This document shows positions 1-7,593 of a stretch of DNA of 58,914 bases, piece by piece; position 1 is the stretch's first letter; every line of letters starts with the position of its first letter. The notes under the pieces were generated by a model, which searched no databases, was not told the DNA's origin, and worked only from the letters and a program-made list of their open reading frames with translations. A program made the translations under genes and the position numbers. Origin of the DNA: Kiritimatiellia bacterium (GTDB lineage Bacteria > Verrucomicrobiota > Kiritimatiellia > JAFGHX01); NCBI GenBank assembly GCA_016929905.1, contig JAFGHX010000442.1:1-58914 (forward strand). The letters are read 5' to 3'.

Positions 1-177
1 CCTTCGGCGAAAACTCTCTCGCCCCCCCCCCCTCCCCGGTGAATGCCACGCTTCGTGCACCTGGCGGGCGGCACGCACTCCCTGGCCAGCGAGTGACCGG
101 CGAGTCCACGGCGGTCAGTCCTGCGTGGAAGCAGGGGAATATTCTCGAGAGCCGCCGTGCGAATCACGATTTCTGCA
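1..177. other. Non-coding left edge with C11 tract
   Basis: No convincing gene is seen here. Positions 22-32 are a run of eleven C, followed by T and four more C. The short open frames crossing this stretch have no SD and no recognisable product. Confidence 0.5.
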
Positions 178-206
178 TTGAGAAAACGACGGCACCGTAC
201 TAATCT
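178..206 (+). promoter_or_regulatory. Putative sigma-70 promoter of tRNA-Leu
   Basis: TTGAGA at 178-183 and TAATCT at 201-206 are separated by 17 nt, about 95 nt upstream of the mature tRNA. The -35 box is good and the -10 box is weak (3 of 6), so this is a moderate call. Confidence 0.4.
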
Positions 207-260
207 GAGTGCACCGAATTTTCAGGGAACGATCCCCCTTCGCCGGGCCTACGGGGGATC

Positions 261-303
261 GCCCAATTCCCGCCGGCCGCAAGGCGGCCGGCGGGAATTG
301 GGC
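261..303. repeat. Perfect 20-bp hairpin overlapping the tRNA 5' end
   Basis: Arms 261-280 and 284-303 are exact reverse complements with a 3-nt loop (AAG). The right arm includes the first four bases of the tRNA acceptor stem (300-303). An outer shorter inverted repeat (230-238 with 253-261) adjoins it. It could be a processing or recombination structure rather than a terminator, because no T-run follows. Confidence 0.8.
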
Positions 304-381
304 GAGTGGCGGAATTGGCAGACGCGCAGGACTTAGGATCCTGTGCCGAAAGGCTTGCGGGTTCAAGTCCCGCCTCGCCCA
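300..381 (+). tRNA. tRNA-Leu (anticodon UAG)
   Basis: This folds into a class II tRNA that decodes CUA and other CUN leucine codons. The acceptor stem is GGGCGAG (300-306) with CTCGCCC (374-380), and the discriminator base is A381. The anticodon stem is CAGGA/TCCTG (327-331 and 339-343), with loop CTTAGGA and anticodon TAG at 334-336. A long variable arm follows. The T arm is GCGGG-TTCAAGT-CCCGC (357-373). The CCA tail is not encoded, because A381 is followed by CG. Perfect hairpins flank it on both sides, and each overlaps an end of the tRNA by a few bases, which is unusual. Confidence 0.95.
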
Positions 382-416
382 CGTTTCCTCCGCCGCCACG
401 CGGCGGAGGAAACGTG
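380..416. repeat. Perfect 17-bp hairpin at the tRNA 3' end
   Basis: Arms 380-396 and 400-416 are exact complements with loop CAC, starting at the last acceptor base and the discriminator of tRNA-Leu. It may terminate or process the transcript, but no U-tract follows. A partial second copy of its core (CCGCCGCCACGCGG) is at 481-494. Confidence 0.8.
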
Positions 417-561
417 CCGCGCCTCAGCTGAGTCCGCGAAGCGAAGGCGGGCATTTCCTCTCACCATCTGGCTCAATCTCCGCCGCCACGCGGATTCGAC
501 AAAGCTTACGACAAAGGAGCTCTGATTCCGCGCCAGGCGCCGGTCGGAGGCAACCGAAGCC

Positions 562-1725
562 CTACAGCGCCGCCAGAAAAATCTCCAACCGATCCACCCC
601 CTTGCGGATGGTATCCATGTCGGTGGCGTAGGACAGCCGGACGGTGCCTTCGGCGCCGAACGCGCTGCCGGGCACGACCGCCACCTTCTGGGCTTCGAGC
701 AGCTTCTCGGCGAATTCGACCGACGGCAGGCCGGAGGCGGCGATATTGGGCAGCATGTAGAAGGCGCCTTGCGGTTTCACACACGTGACGCCCGGGATGG
801 CGGCGAGCCGTTGGTAGAGATAGTCGCGCCGCTCGGCGAACGCCTTGACCATCTCGCCCACGCAGTCCTGCGAAGCGCGCAGCGCCTCAACGGCCCCGAA
901 CTGAGCGAAGGTGTTCGGGCCGGAGGTGCTGTGGCTCTGCAGGGCGGAGGCGGCCTTGGCAATGTCTTTCGGGGCGGCGAAATAGCCGAGCCGCCAGCCG
1001 GTCATCGAGTAAGCCTTGCTGAACCCGTTGACGGTGATCGTCTTGGCGAAGATGGCCGCCGAGAGGCTGCCGACGCTGACGTGCCGCATGCCGTCGTAGA
1101 TGATCTTCTCGTAGATCTCGTCCGAGATGATATAGAGCCCGAGCGAGACGGCCAGCTCGGCGAGCGCGAGCAGCTCCTCGCCCGTGTAAACCGCGCCCGT
1201 CGGATTGGACGGGCTGTTCAGAATCAGAGCCTTGCTTCTGGCGGTGATCTTCGCCTTCAGCGCGTCTGGGCTGATCTTGAACCCGTCGGATTCCGTTGCC
1301 GGAACGTAGACGGGCACGCCGCCGGCGACGTGCACCATCTCGGGATAGCTCAGCCAGAAGGGCGCCGGAATGAGGATCTCGTCGCCGGGCTGACAGAGGA
1401 CGAGCATGATGTTGAACAGCGAGTGCTTGGCGCCGTTGCTGACCAGGATCTGGTCCTGGGTGTAGGACAGCCCGTTCTCGTGTTTGAGCTTCTCGGCGAT
1501 CGCGAAACGCAGATTGGCCAGGCCGGCAGCGGGCCCGTAGCGTGTCTGGTTCTCCTGCAGGGCGTTGACGGCGGCCGTCTTGATGTGGGCCGGCGTGGGG
1601 AAGTCCGGTTCGCCGGCCCCGAAGTTGCAGACATCCGCGCCGGCCGCGGAATAGGCTTTGGCCTTCGCGCTGATGGCGAGCGTTGGCGAGTCGGGAATCG
1701 CGAGCACGTTCTTATTCAGTTCCAT
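562..1725 (-). CDS. aspC: Aspartate aminotransferase-type class I aminotransferase
   Basis: A 387-residue fold-type I PLP enzyme, most like bacterial aspartate/prephenate-type aminotransferases (AspC/AAT-I gamma), which transfer the amino group of aspartate or glutamate to a 2-oxo acid in the cytoplasm. The N-terminal substrate loop has GAGEPDFPTP. SNPTGAVYT is the conserved Asn-Pro segment, and the PLP lysine lies in NGFSKAYSMTGWRLGY at about residue 235. Length is normal for the family. Its ATG overlaps the 3' end of the upstream kinase-like gene by 14 bp, so the two are co-transcribed, and GAGAAG precedes the start. Substrate specificity cannot be read directly, so the symbol is a best guess. 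Confidence 0.88.
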   Translation of the reverse strand: MELNKNVLAIPDSPTLAISAKAKAYSAAGADVCNFGAGEPDFPTPAHIKTAAVNALQENQTRYGPAAGLANLRFAIAEKLKHENGLSYTQDQILVSNGAKHSLFNIMLVLCQPGDEILIPAPFWLSYPEMVHVAGGVPVYVPATESDGFKISPDALKAKITARSKALILNSPSNPTGAVYTGEELLALAELAVSLGLYIISDEIYEKIIYDGMRHVSVGSLSAAIFAKTITVNGFSKAYSMTGWRLGYFAAPKDIAKAASALQSHSTSGPNTFAQFGAVEALRASQDCVGEMVKAFAERRDYLYQRLAAIPGVTCVKPQGAFYMLPNIAASGLPSVEFAEKLLEAQKVAVVPGSAFGAEGTVRLSYATDMDTIRKGVDRLEIFLAAL

Positions 1726-2881
1726 AATACTTCTCTACCCAAGGGCCGATGCTGTCTTCGGCCACGCGGATAATCCGCATTTCGCGCGCGGCGTTCTTCG
1801 CCGAATCCGAGGCATGCGCCGCGTTGACCATGACGTCGTGCCCGTATTCGCGCCGAACGGACCCGACCTCGGCCTCGGTCGGGTCGGTCGGTCCCAGGAT
1901 ATAGCGGATCTTACGCACGGCGTCGACGCCGTCGTAGACCAGCGCGAGGCATTTCTCGCGGCCTTCCAGCGCCAGTTCCGGGTCCGGCCGTTCGTTGGGG
2001 AAAAACCCCGTCATGAATTTGACGATCTGGTTGAACTGCTGGTCGCCGACGATCGGGCCCAACGTCTCCCCGACCTGTTGGGCGAGCGAATCCGGGACGT
2101 CGAAGCCGAACTCCTTCCTGAGCGCATCGGCGCCGCGCTTGGCGGCGGAGTCGTTGAATTTCTGGCACAGCACGTCGTGGACGGGCGCGTAGAACTCCGT
2201 GGCCTCCTTCACCGACATGCGGTGCACCTTCGCGCCGATGATGCGCAGACCGCTGCGCGAAAAGATGTCGATGACGTTGCCGGGCCGCGCGGAGGGGAAC
2301 CGGAAGTTGTCCGGCTTGATCAGCACCAGCGTTTTCTCGACGTTGCCTTTGAGCGGTACGTCCACGGCGTCTTCGATCAAGCCGCCGTCCCGCTCCGAGT
2401 AACGGGCCCACAGCTTCAGGATCGCGCCGGCCCGCTCCCGGGTCGGCGCGACCAGGACGGCCGGCTCGAAGTACCGGACGCTGCCGTCATCGTCCTCAAT
2501 GTAGTCGCCGAACGTGTCGCGGATCGTGTCGCCGCCGCCCCAAGCGGAAGTCAGCGAGCCGGCGGCCGCCATGATCTTCTCCACGGCGTTCTCGCCCCTG
2601 AACAGAATCAACATGACCCGGTTGCGCCGCCCGGTGGCGGGGTCCGGCGTGTAGTTCTTGAGCAGGTAGTCGGAAAGCAACTCGAGGATCGCCGGTTGCG
2701 CGTCGGTTCGCGCGCGAATGGAAGCCGCATATTCCTCAACCAGTTCGCGGCTCGGCCCGAACATCCGCGCCGCGACCAGTTCGAGACCCGTGCGGCTGAT
2801 ACAGCGCCCGATCACGCCGCCGGTCCTGGACTTCGCGATCGTATACGGATTGATCAGCACGAAACCAAGTTCTGTCGCCAT
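1712..2881 (-). CDS. Tandem nucleoside-diphosphate-kinase-like protein
   Basis: This 389-residue protein is built from two NDK-fold halves. The C-terminal half begins around KTLVLIKPDNF, like the NDK N-terminus. It ends in NAAHASDS, which aligns with the active-site NxxHGSDS, so the phosphorylated His is kept while Gly becomes Ala. The N-terminal half (FVLINPYTI to RDTFGDYI) lacks the His motif and looks catalytically dead. Single NDKs are about 140 residues, so this is a duplicated and extended form. The chosen start at 2881 has GGAG 6 nt upstream; an in-frame start further upstream has no SD. It overlaps and probably co-expresses with the aminotransferase. Phosphotransfer from ATP to NDPs is likely but not certain. 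Confidence 0.75.
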   Translation of the reverse strand: MATELGFVLINPYTIAKSRTGGVIGRCISRTGLELVAARMFGPSRELVEEYAASIRARTDAQPAILELLSDYLLKNYTPDPATGRRNRVMLILFRGENAVEKIMAAAGSLTSAWGGGDTIRDTFGDYIEDDDGSVRYFEPAVLVAPTRERAGAILKLWARYSERDGGLIEDAVDVPLKGNVEKTLVLIKPDNFRFPSARPGNVIDIFSRSGLRIIGAKVHRMSVKEATEFYAPVHDVLCQKFNDSAAKRGADALRKEFGFDVPDSLAQQVGETLGPIVGDQQFNQIVKFMTGFFPNERPDPELALEGREKCLALVYDGVDAVRKIRYILGPTDPTEAEVGSVRREYGHDVMVNAAHASDSAKNAAREMRIIRVAEDSIGPWVEKYYGTE

Positions 2882-2972
2882 GTCTGACTCCACGCTCGGG
2901 AAAACCATCGCGGCAGTGTACACACTTGCCCGCATGAGTGCAATCACGATCGGCGGCGGGGGCTGCGGTCAG

Positions 2973-3038
2973 ACTTGCTCGAGCAAGTTCTCGAGTAAGT
3001 TCTCGAGTAAGTTCTCGAGTAAGTTTGCGGGCAAGTTG
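2973..3038. repeat. 12-bp tandem repeat (AAGTTCTCGAGT)n
   Basis: Exact units lie at 2985-2996, 2997-3008 and 3009-3020, with degenerate units on both sides. It lies between the NDK-like gene and apt, which are divergent. CTCGAG sits at the centre of each unit, so each unit is also partly palindromic. A related fragment, AAGTTCTCGAGCAAGTTC, is found just before the larA-like gene at 56980. Confidence 0.85.
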
Positions 3039-3126
3039 TTCCGGGCCGGCGTCCGCGCGCTGCAAAAAGGGTGGCGGCGCCCTATCCGATGCTGTATAGT
3101 CCGATTCTTGAGCAGGACGGGTCCAT

Positions 3127-3162
3127 GGCCAATGGGCAATGGGCAATCGCAAATCGTCAATC
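3127..3162. repeat. Short AATGGGC-type direct repeats before apt
   Basis: CAATGGGCAATGGGCAATCG followed by a CAAATCGTCAATC segment forms a 7- to 8-bp direct repeat in the apt leader, ending about 20 nt before its start codon. Only one locus is seen in this window. Confidence 0.6.
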
Positions 3163-3179
3163 ACCAAGGGGGCTACCAC

Positions 3180-3704
3180 ATGGATGCGGAGCAACTGAAG
3201 CGCGCGATACGCGACGTACCGGATTTTCCGAAGGCGGGGATCCTCTTCAAGGACATCACGCCTGTTCTGTCCGATCCGAGCCTGTTCGGGGCGGCGGTGG
3301 ACACGCTGGCGGCGCGGTACGCGGAGAAGAACGTCGACAAAGTGGCCGTCATCGATGCGCGCGGGTTCATCTTCGGTTCGGCGGTCGCCTACAAGCTCGG
3401 CGCCGGGCTGATCCCCATCCGCAAGAAGGGGAAGCTGCCGTACAAGACGTACGAGCAGACTTACGCTCTGGAATACGGGACGGCGACGCTCAGCATCCAC
3501 GTCGACGCCTGCGAGGACGGCAAACGCATCGCGCTGATCGACGACCTGCTGGCCACGGGCGGCACGGCCGCCGCTTCGGCGAAACTGATTGAGCAGGCCG
3601 GCGGCGAAGTCGTCGGCATCGACTTCCTCATCGAGCTCGCCTTTCTGAAGGGCCGGGAGAAACTGACCGGCTACGATGTGTGCTCGGTAGTCGTGTTCGA
3701 CTGA
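3180..3704 (+). CDS. apt: Adenine phosphoribosyltransferase
   Basis: A 174-residue cytoplasmic type I phosphoribosyltransferase that salvages adenine to AMP using PRPP. The N-terminus has the APT signature DVPDFPKAGILFKDITP, followed by IDARGFIFG. The PRPP loop is IDDLLATGGTAAA at about residues 122-134. Length and domain order match the family (about 170-180 residues). The start is ATG at 3180, preceded by AAGGGGG at good spacing, so the longer open frame upstream is not used. It stands alone, with the AAGGTC repeat array beginning right after the stop codon. Confidence 0.95.
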   Translation: MDAEQLKRAIRDVPDFPKAGILFKDITPVLSDPSLFGAAVDTLAARYAEKNVDKVAVIDARGFIFGSAVAYKLGAGLIPIRKKGKLPYKTYEQTYALEYGTATLSIHVDACEDGKRIALIDDLLATGGTAAASAKLIEQAGGEVVGIDFLIELAFLKGREKLTGYDVCSVVVFD

Positions 3705-3710
3705 CGGAGG

Positions 3711-3880
3711 GGTGTCGGAGGGCCGACGGCGGAGGTCGAAAGTCGGAAGGTCGAAGGTCGGAAGGTCCAAGGTCCGGACCGGGAAGACGCGCCGATCGGT
3801 CGGCTGGCAGGACCTTCGACTTAAAACCTGTCACCTTTGACTTTCCGACCTGCGACCTTGGACCTTCCGACCTTGACTTC
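3711..3880. repeat. AAGGTC-type repeat array, inverted halves
   Basis: The left half (about 3727-3778) carries repeated GGTCGAA/AAGGTC units in one orientation. The right half (about 3808-3878) carries CCTTCGAC/GACCTT units in the other, so the whole stretch can fold on itself between apt and the MarC gene. Related arrays occur at 6116-6157, 7594-7745, 9858-9925 and 43415-43700. Confidence 0.85.
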
Positions 3881-3900
3881 TCCGCTCTGGAGGTGCGCGC

Positions 3901-4488
3901 ATGTCGGTGCTGTCCGCGGCGGTCACGTTGTTCCTGATCATGGATCCGTTGGGGAATATCCCGACGTTTCTGACGGTATTGAAAGACGTAGACCGGCGCC
4001 GGCACCGGCGCGTGATCCTGCGGGAGATGCTGATCGCGCTGGGCGTGCTGGTTGTGCTGCTGTTCGTGGGGCCGGCGTTCATCCATGTTCTGAATATCAC
4101 GGAGCCCGCGTTGAGCATGGCGGGCGGCATCATCCTGTTTCTGATCGCGCTGCGCATGATCTTCCCGCGCGAAGGCATGATGTTCGGGGACGAACCGGGC
4201 GGCGAGCCGTTCATCGTGCCGCTCGCTATCCCGCTGATCGCCGGCCCATCGGCGATCGGGACGGTGATCCTGATCGTGAGCCGGGAACCGGCGCGCCGGC
4301 TCGAATGGCTGGCGGCGATCTTTCTGGCCTGGGCGCTGTCCTGCGTGATTCTGCAGGGCGCGGCCTTGCTGCACCGCGCGCTGGGCCGGCGCGGTCTGAT
4401 CGCGCTGGAACGGCTGATGGGGCTGCTGCTGACGGCGATCGCCGTGGAGACCTTCATGACCGGCGTGCGGCAGTTCCTCGGCGCGTGA
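3901..4488 (+). CDS. MarC-family integral membrane protein
   Basis: This 195-residue protein has six predicted membrane segments and the conserved MarC/YhgN motif LFLIMDPLGNIPTFL at the N-terminus. A second family block is GGIILFLIALRMIFP, and a third is IPLIAGPSAIGTVI. The family is widespread, and its transport role, once tied to multiple antibiotic resistance, is not established. The ATG at 3901 is preceded by GGAGG at 9 nt. The gene lies between the AAGGTC array upstream and the composite palindromic element that begins 8 nt after its stop codon. Confidence 0.9.
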   Translation: MSVLSAAVTLFLIMDPLGNIPTFLTVLKDVDRRRHRRVILREMLIALGVLVVLLFVGPAFIHVLNITEPALSMAGGIILFLIALRMIFPREGMMFGDEPGGEPFIVPLAIPLIAGPSAIGTVILIVSREPARRLEWLAAIFLAWALSCVILQGAALLHRALGRRGLIALERLMGLLLTAIAVETFMTGVRQFLGA

Positions 4489-4496
4489 GCCCGGTC

Positions 4497-4853
4497 TGCC
4501 CGCGAAAGGTCGCGAAAGAGGCGCGAAAAGGAGAAAGAGAAATATGTCGGGTTGATTCCCGACGTCTTTGGCTTGCAGACGGTTGTTGCGGGAATCGAAA
4601 GGATTGCCACGCGGCGACACCGTCTCAGAGAAGACGACGCGGTGCGCATCGTGGCAATCCTCGATTCCCGCAACGAACGCCTTCTTCAACGGACGCAAAT
4701 GCGGACGCAGCAACTTTGAACTGTCTGCGCCCCTGCCACTCGCTCCGCGCATTGGCGCAGGGGGCGCAGACAGTTCAAAGTTGCTGCACGTGCGGCCGGG
4801 GCAGATCCTGCGTTTTCGCGTGCCTTTTCCGCGCACTTTCGCGGGCAAGAAGA
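4497..4853. repeat. Composite palindromic element, locus I
   Basis: This fills the gap between the convergent MarC and YdjM-like genes. Both ends carry a TGCCCGCGAAA module pointing inward (4497 on plus, 4847 on minus), with CGCGAAA and GCGCGAAAA repeats next to it. Inside are two long inverted repeats. Z has arms 4585-4610 and 4651-4674 (GTTGCGGGAATC...). Y has perfect 27-bp arms 4707-4733 and 4761-4787 (GCAGCAACTTTGAACTG...). Copies of parts of this element are at 40736-40890, 44526-44712 and 58318-58469. Confidence 0.9.
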
Positions 4854-4876
4854 CAACCGTGAGAGCCGCGGCGTTT

Positions 4877-5833
4877 TCAGGATCTGCGCGGGGTCAGGGT
4901 GCGGAGCAGGAGGCGCGCGAGCAGCAGCGGGAGCAGGCCGGCGAAGACGACGATCTGCACCAGGTTCGGGCCGGCGTTCGCGCCGGCGGCCCGGCTGAGG
5001 TTCCAGAAGATGAGCAGGCATGCCAGCCACACGGTGGCGAAGTTCGGGAACGGGTCGGTGGAATGCATGAGGTGACACCCTTCGACGCGCTTCCGGTTGA
5101 GCGGGAAGAGCAGCGCCGAGCCCATGGACCCAAGCTGATCGGCCAGCAGGTGCGCGAGCTGCGCGGCGAACACGACCAGGCCGGCCCACTGCCCGCCCAG
5201 CAGGCCGACGGCCAGGGCCAGAACGACGGCGACGACGACGCTATGGCTCCACTGCCGATGCCAGGGAATGAAATCCAGCCGGACCTCGGGCCTGCGGGGG
5301 TCCCGGCCGACAGGCGTCATCTGGAACACAGGCCCGTCGAAGGCCCGGACCGTCGTGGCGGCCTCGTAGCCCAGCACCAGGCGGCTGCCGAACGGCGCTT
5401 CGCCCGTCTCCGTTCCGGGAACGGGCGGCCAGGGAACGGGGCGGCCGCCGGTATCGACGACCGGACCGTACCGCGCGCCGACCCGTTTCTTCTCAGGATC
5501 GAACCGCACGGTGTATTCCTGCCAGCGATTCGCCGCGAGCTGCACGGTATCCAACCTCACGCGCAGCGGCCGGCCGCGCGCGGCGGCCGCATCCACGGCC
5601 TCGGCCAGCCCGCGCGCAATCATGCCGGGATCGCGGAACTTGGGGTCCGGCGCAATCTCCCCCTCGCATCGGCACAGAAATCGGCTGATCCGGAAGTCGA
5701 GCGTGTCCGGAAGCAGCCCGGCCACACCGCCGAGCACGAAGTACAGCGGGCTGCCGTCCACCGCGGCTTGAACGGCCTGAGGGAAGAAGGATGTGACGGC
5801 CAGGCCCGTCACGAAATGGGAGAGCCCCTTCAT
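4877..5833 (-). CDS. YdjM/DUF457-family membrane-bound metal-dependent hydrolase-like protein
   Basis: This 318-residue protein opens with SHFVTGLAVTSFFPQAV. It has a GLLPDTLD segment, HRQWSHSVVV followed by membrane helices, and HLLADQLGSMG. These His/Asp motifs and the helix pattern are those of the YdjM (LexA-regulated, membrane-bound putative hydrolase) family. A soluble insert of about 110 residues lies between helices 2 and 3. Its reaction is unknown. Its ATG overlaps the stop of the DUF503 gene by 4 bp (ATGA), so the two are translationally coupled. It ends close to the composite repeat element. Confidence 0.8.
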   Translation of the reverse strand: MKGLSHFVTGLAVTSFFPQAVQAAVDGSPLYFVLGGVAGLLPDTLDFRISRFLCRCEGEIAPDPKFRDPGMIARGLAEAVDAAAARGRPLRVRLDTVQLAANRWQEYTVRFDPEKKRVGARYGPVVDTGGRPVPWPPVPGTETGEAPFGSRLVLGYEAATTVRAFDGPVFQMTPVGRDPRRPEVRLDFIPWHRQWSHSVVVAVVLALAVGLLGGQWAGLVVFAAQLAHLLADQLGSMGSALLFPLNRKRVEGCHLMHSTDPFPNFATVWLACLLIFWNLSRAAGANAGPNLVQIVVFAGLLPLLLARLLLRTLTPRRS

Positions 5834-6111
5834 AGTTGCTCGGTCCGCAGATCCAGCAGGACATAGCGCGGGTCGGACTGGAGCTTGCGACTGATCTCCG
5901 ACAGCCGCTTTTCCACGGTGTCGTGCTCAGCGGCCACGGTGACGAACGCCAGTTCGGCCGACTTCCACATGTCCTGCGCGCCGACCTCCGCCACACTCAC
6001 GTTCATGTGCGCGACAATGCGGTCCTTGAGACTGCGGATCACCCGGCGCTTGTCCTTGAGGGAGCAAGCCTCCGGAATGCTGATTCTCGCCTGGAGCAGA
6101 CCGATGTTCAT
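5830..6111 (-). CDS. DUF503 (YlxP-like) protein
   Basis: This 93-residue protein matches the DUF503/YlxP family by its start MNIGLLQARISIPEACSLKDKR and by MNVSVAEVGAQDMWKSAELAFV, and the full length is typical. YlxP genes usually sit near rbfA/infB and may help ribosome or translation functions, but no role is proven. The longer open frame upstream runs into AAGGTC repeats and has no SD, so the start at 6111 is preferred. Its stop overlaps the start of the YdjM-like gene by 4 bp. Confidence 0.85.
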   Translation of the reverse strand: MNIGLLQARISIPEACSLKDKRRVIRSLKDRIVAHMNVSVAEVGAQDMWKSAELAFVTVAAEHDTVEKRLSEISRKLQSDPRYVLLDLRTEQL

Positions 6112-6115
6112 GGCG

Positions 6116-6368
6116 GCGGACGGTCCAAGGTCAAAGGTCGAAAGTCGAAAGCCCGGACTCAGCGTGCACGGTTCGTGATGAACTCTCGCAAAGCCCCATA
6201 ATGGCGAGTTGCGGGAGGAAGTGCAAACCAAAAGGCAAGTTCTGCCCGCGCACCCCGAGTAGGCCGAGCGTCCTCGCCCGGCCATGAGCGGCCGGGGACG
6301 GCCGCTCTACGCAGGCGACCCGTCCCGATCTCGATTTCGCCGGATTCGGCGTCGCTCCGGCGTAGAGA
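6116..6368. repeat. AAGGTC repeat and GC-rich spacer before the efflux unit
   Basis: Positions 6116-6157 hold GGTCCAAGGTC, AAAGGTCG and AAAGTCG units. The rest of the spacer (6158-6368) has a CCGAGCGTCCTCGCCCGG segment related to the GACGCTCGCCCTCC repeats at 36.9 and 41.8 kb. No gene is evident. Confidence 0.6.
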
Positions 6369-7574
6369 CTACTCTTCGTTCATCAGGTACTGCACGGTGG
6401 TGCCATGGAAGGTGACGATGTCGGCGGTGCCGGGCAGGCCCGGCACCAGTTCGAACGGCGGCCTCTCGCCGGCGCCCGGCTTGGACCCGTTGTGTCCGTT
6501 GACGTTCAGCGTGATCCGGTACCGGACCTCCTGCTCGGGCGCGAGCTGGGTTTCGATGGCGGCGACCTTGGCGGGCAGATAGTCGTAGACCCTGGCGGGA
6601 TAGGTGTCGAGCGTGATCCGCGCGGACAGGCCTTCATGCAGGTTGACGCGCGTGTCCGGGTTGGCGGTCGCACGGAAGACATAGGCGGAGGTATCGGCGA
6701 AGGTCGCCAGCACCTGGCCGGCGCTGACCATTTCGCCCGGCGTGGCCGCCACGTGCAGAACCCGGCCGTCGAACGGCGCATGCAGCTTCTTCTCTTCGAC
6801 GACCCGCTTCAAGTCGGCCTGGCTCTGCCGGTTCTCCTCGAGCCGCCGCTCGATCTCCAGCAGATTTCGGATGTTGCCGGGCGACTGTTTGAGCATCGCC
6901 AGGGTGTCGGCCTTGCTCGCCACGTCAGTCTGAAGCCGCTCCCTTTCCATCTGACGTCGGAGCTGGTCCTCTTCGGCCGTCAGTCTTGTCTCGGACAGTT
7001 CGCTCTCGGCCAGGGATGCCCGGTATCTCGCGAGTTCCAGATCGCTCTGCGTGACGAGTCCGTCCTTCTTCAGCGCGGTCAGGATCGACACTTCGTCGCG
7101 CCGGAGTCCTTCGGCCAGCCGCTTCTGCTCTTCGCGCACGTCGGTGAGCTTCGCGGCCACGGTGTGGAGCTGCCCCTCTTCCGCCTCGAGCTGCGCACGC
7201 AGCAAGTCCAACTCCTTCTCCGTGCGCTTGACCTCCTCGGCATGCTCGCGCTTGGAGGCGGCCCGCAACACCAGTTCGTGCTCGCGCTGTTTGACGAGAA
7301 TCTCTTCGATCCGCGCCAGGCTCTCCAGCACGGCCTGTTCCGCCGTGGCGTCCAGGGCCACAACCAGTTCCCCTTCCTTCAACTCGGTCGCCGCTGCACA
7401 GAAGGCGACGCGCCCGCCCCGCGGCAGGGAAAGGGTCAGCATGCGGGCCGGCTCGATCCGGCCGCGGACATGGACGAAGAAATCCATCTTGACCAGCAGC
7501 ATGAACAGGCCCCCGACAAGCAGGAGCACGCCGATGGTCAGCGTCACGATCATCGCCAGTCTGAATACTCTCAT
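6369..7574 (-). CDS. HlyD-family periplasmic adaptor of an ABC exporter
   Basis: A 401-residue membrane fusion protein. It has one N-terminal membrane anchor (LAMIVTLTIGVLLLVGG at about residues 6-22), a split lipoyl/biotinyl-like beta domain (GRIEPARMLTLSLPRGGRV and HAPFDGRVLHVAATPGEMV), and a long coiled coil of about 180 residues between. A beta-barrel region rich in Val and Thr is at the C-terminus. It would link the inner-membrane exporter to the cell envelope. The ATG at 7574 has GGAG upstream; the longer frame is repeat-derived. It is last in the TetR/ABC/HlyD transcription unit, 123 bp after the exporter gene, and the gap is filled by AAGGTC repeats. Confidence 0.85.
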   Translation of the reverse strand: MRVFRLAMIVTLTIGVLLLVGGLFMLLVKMDFFVHVRGRIEPARMLTLSLPRGGRVAFCAAATELKEGELVVALDATAEQAVLESLARIEEILVKQREHELVLRAASKREHAEEVKRTEKELDLLRAQLEAEEGQLHTVAAKLTDVREEQKRLAEGLRRDEVSILTALKKDGLVTQSDLELARYRASLAESELSETRLTAEEDQLRRQMERERLQTDVASKADTLAMLKQSPGNIRNLLEIERRLEENRQSQADLKRVVEEKKLHAPFDGRVLHVAATPGEMVSAGQVLATFADTSAYVFRATANPDTRVNLHEGLSARITLDTYPARVYDYLPAKVAAIETQLAPEQEVRYRITLNVNGHNGSKPGAGERPPFELVPGLPGTADIVTFHGTTVQYLMNEE

Positions 7575-7593
7575 GATGCTCCAACCCCACAGG

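Noticed and set aside
115..631. Short frames across the tRNA-Leu region
   Set aside because: They overlap the tRNA and its hairpins and have no SD or recognisable product.
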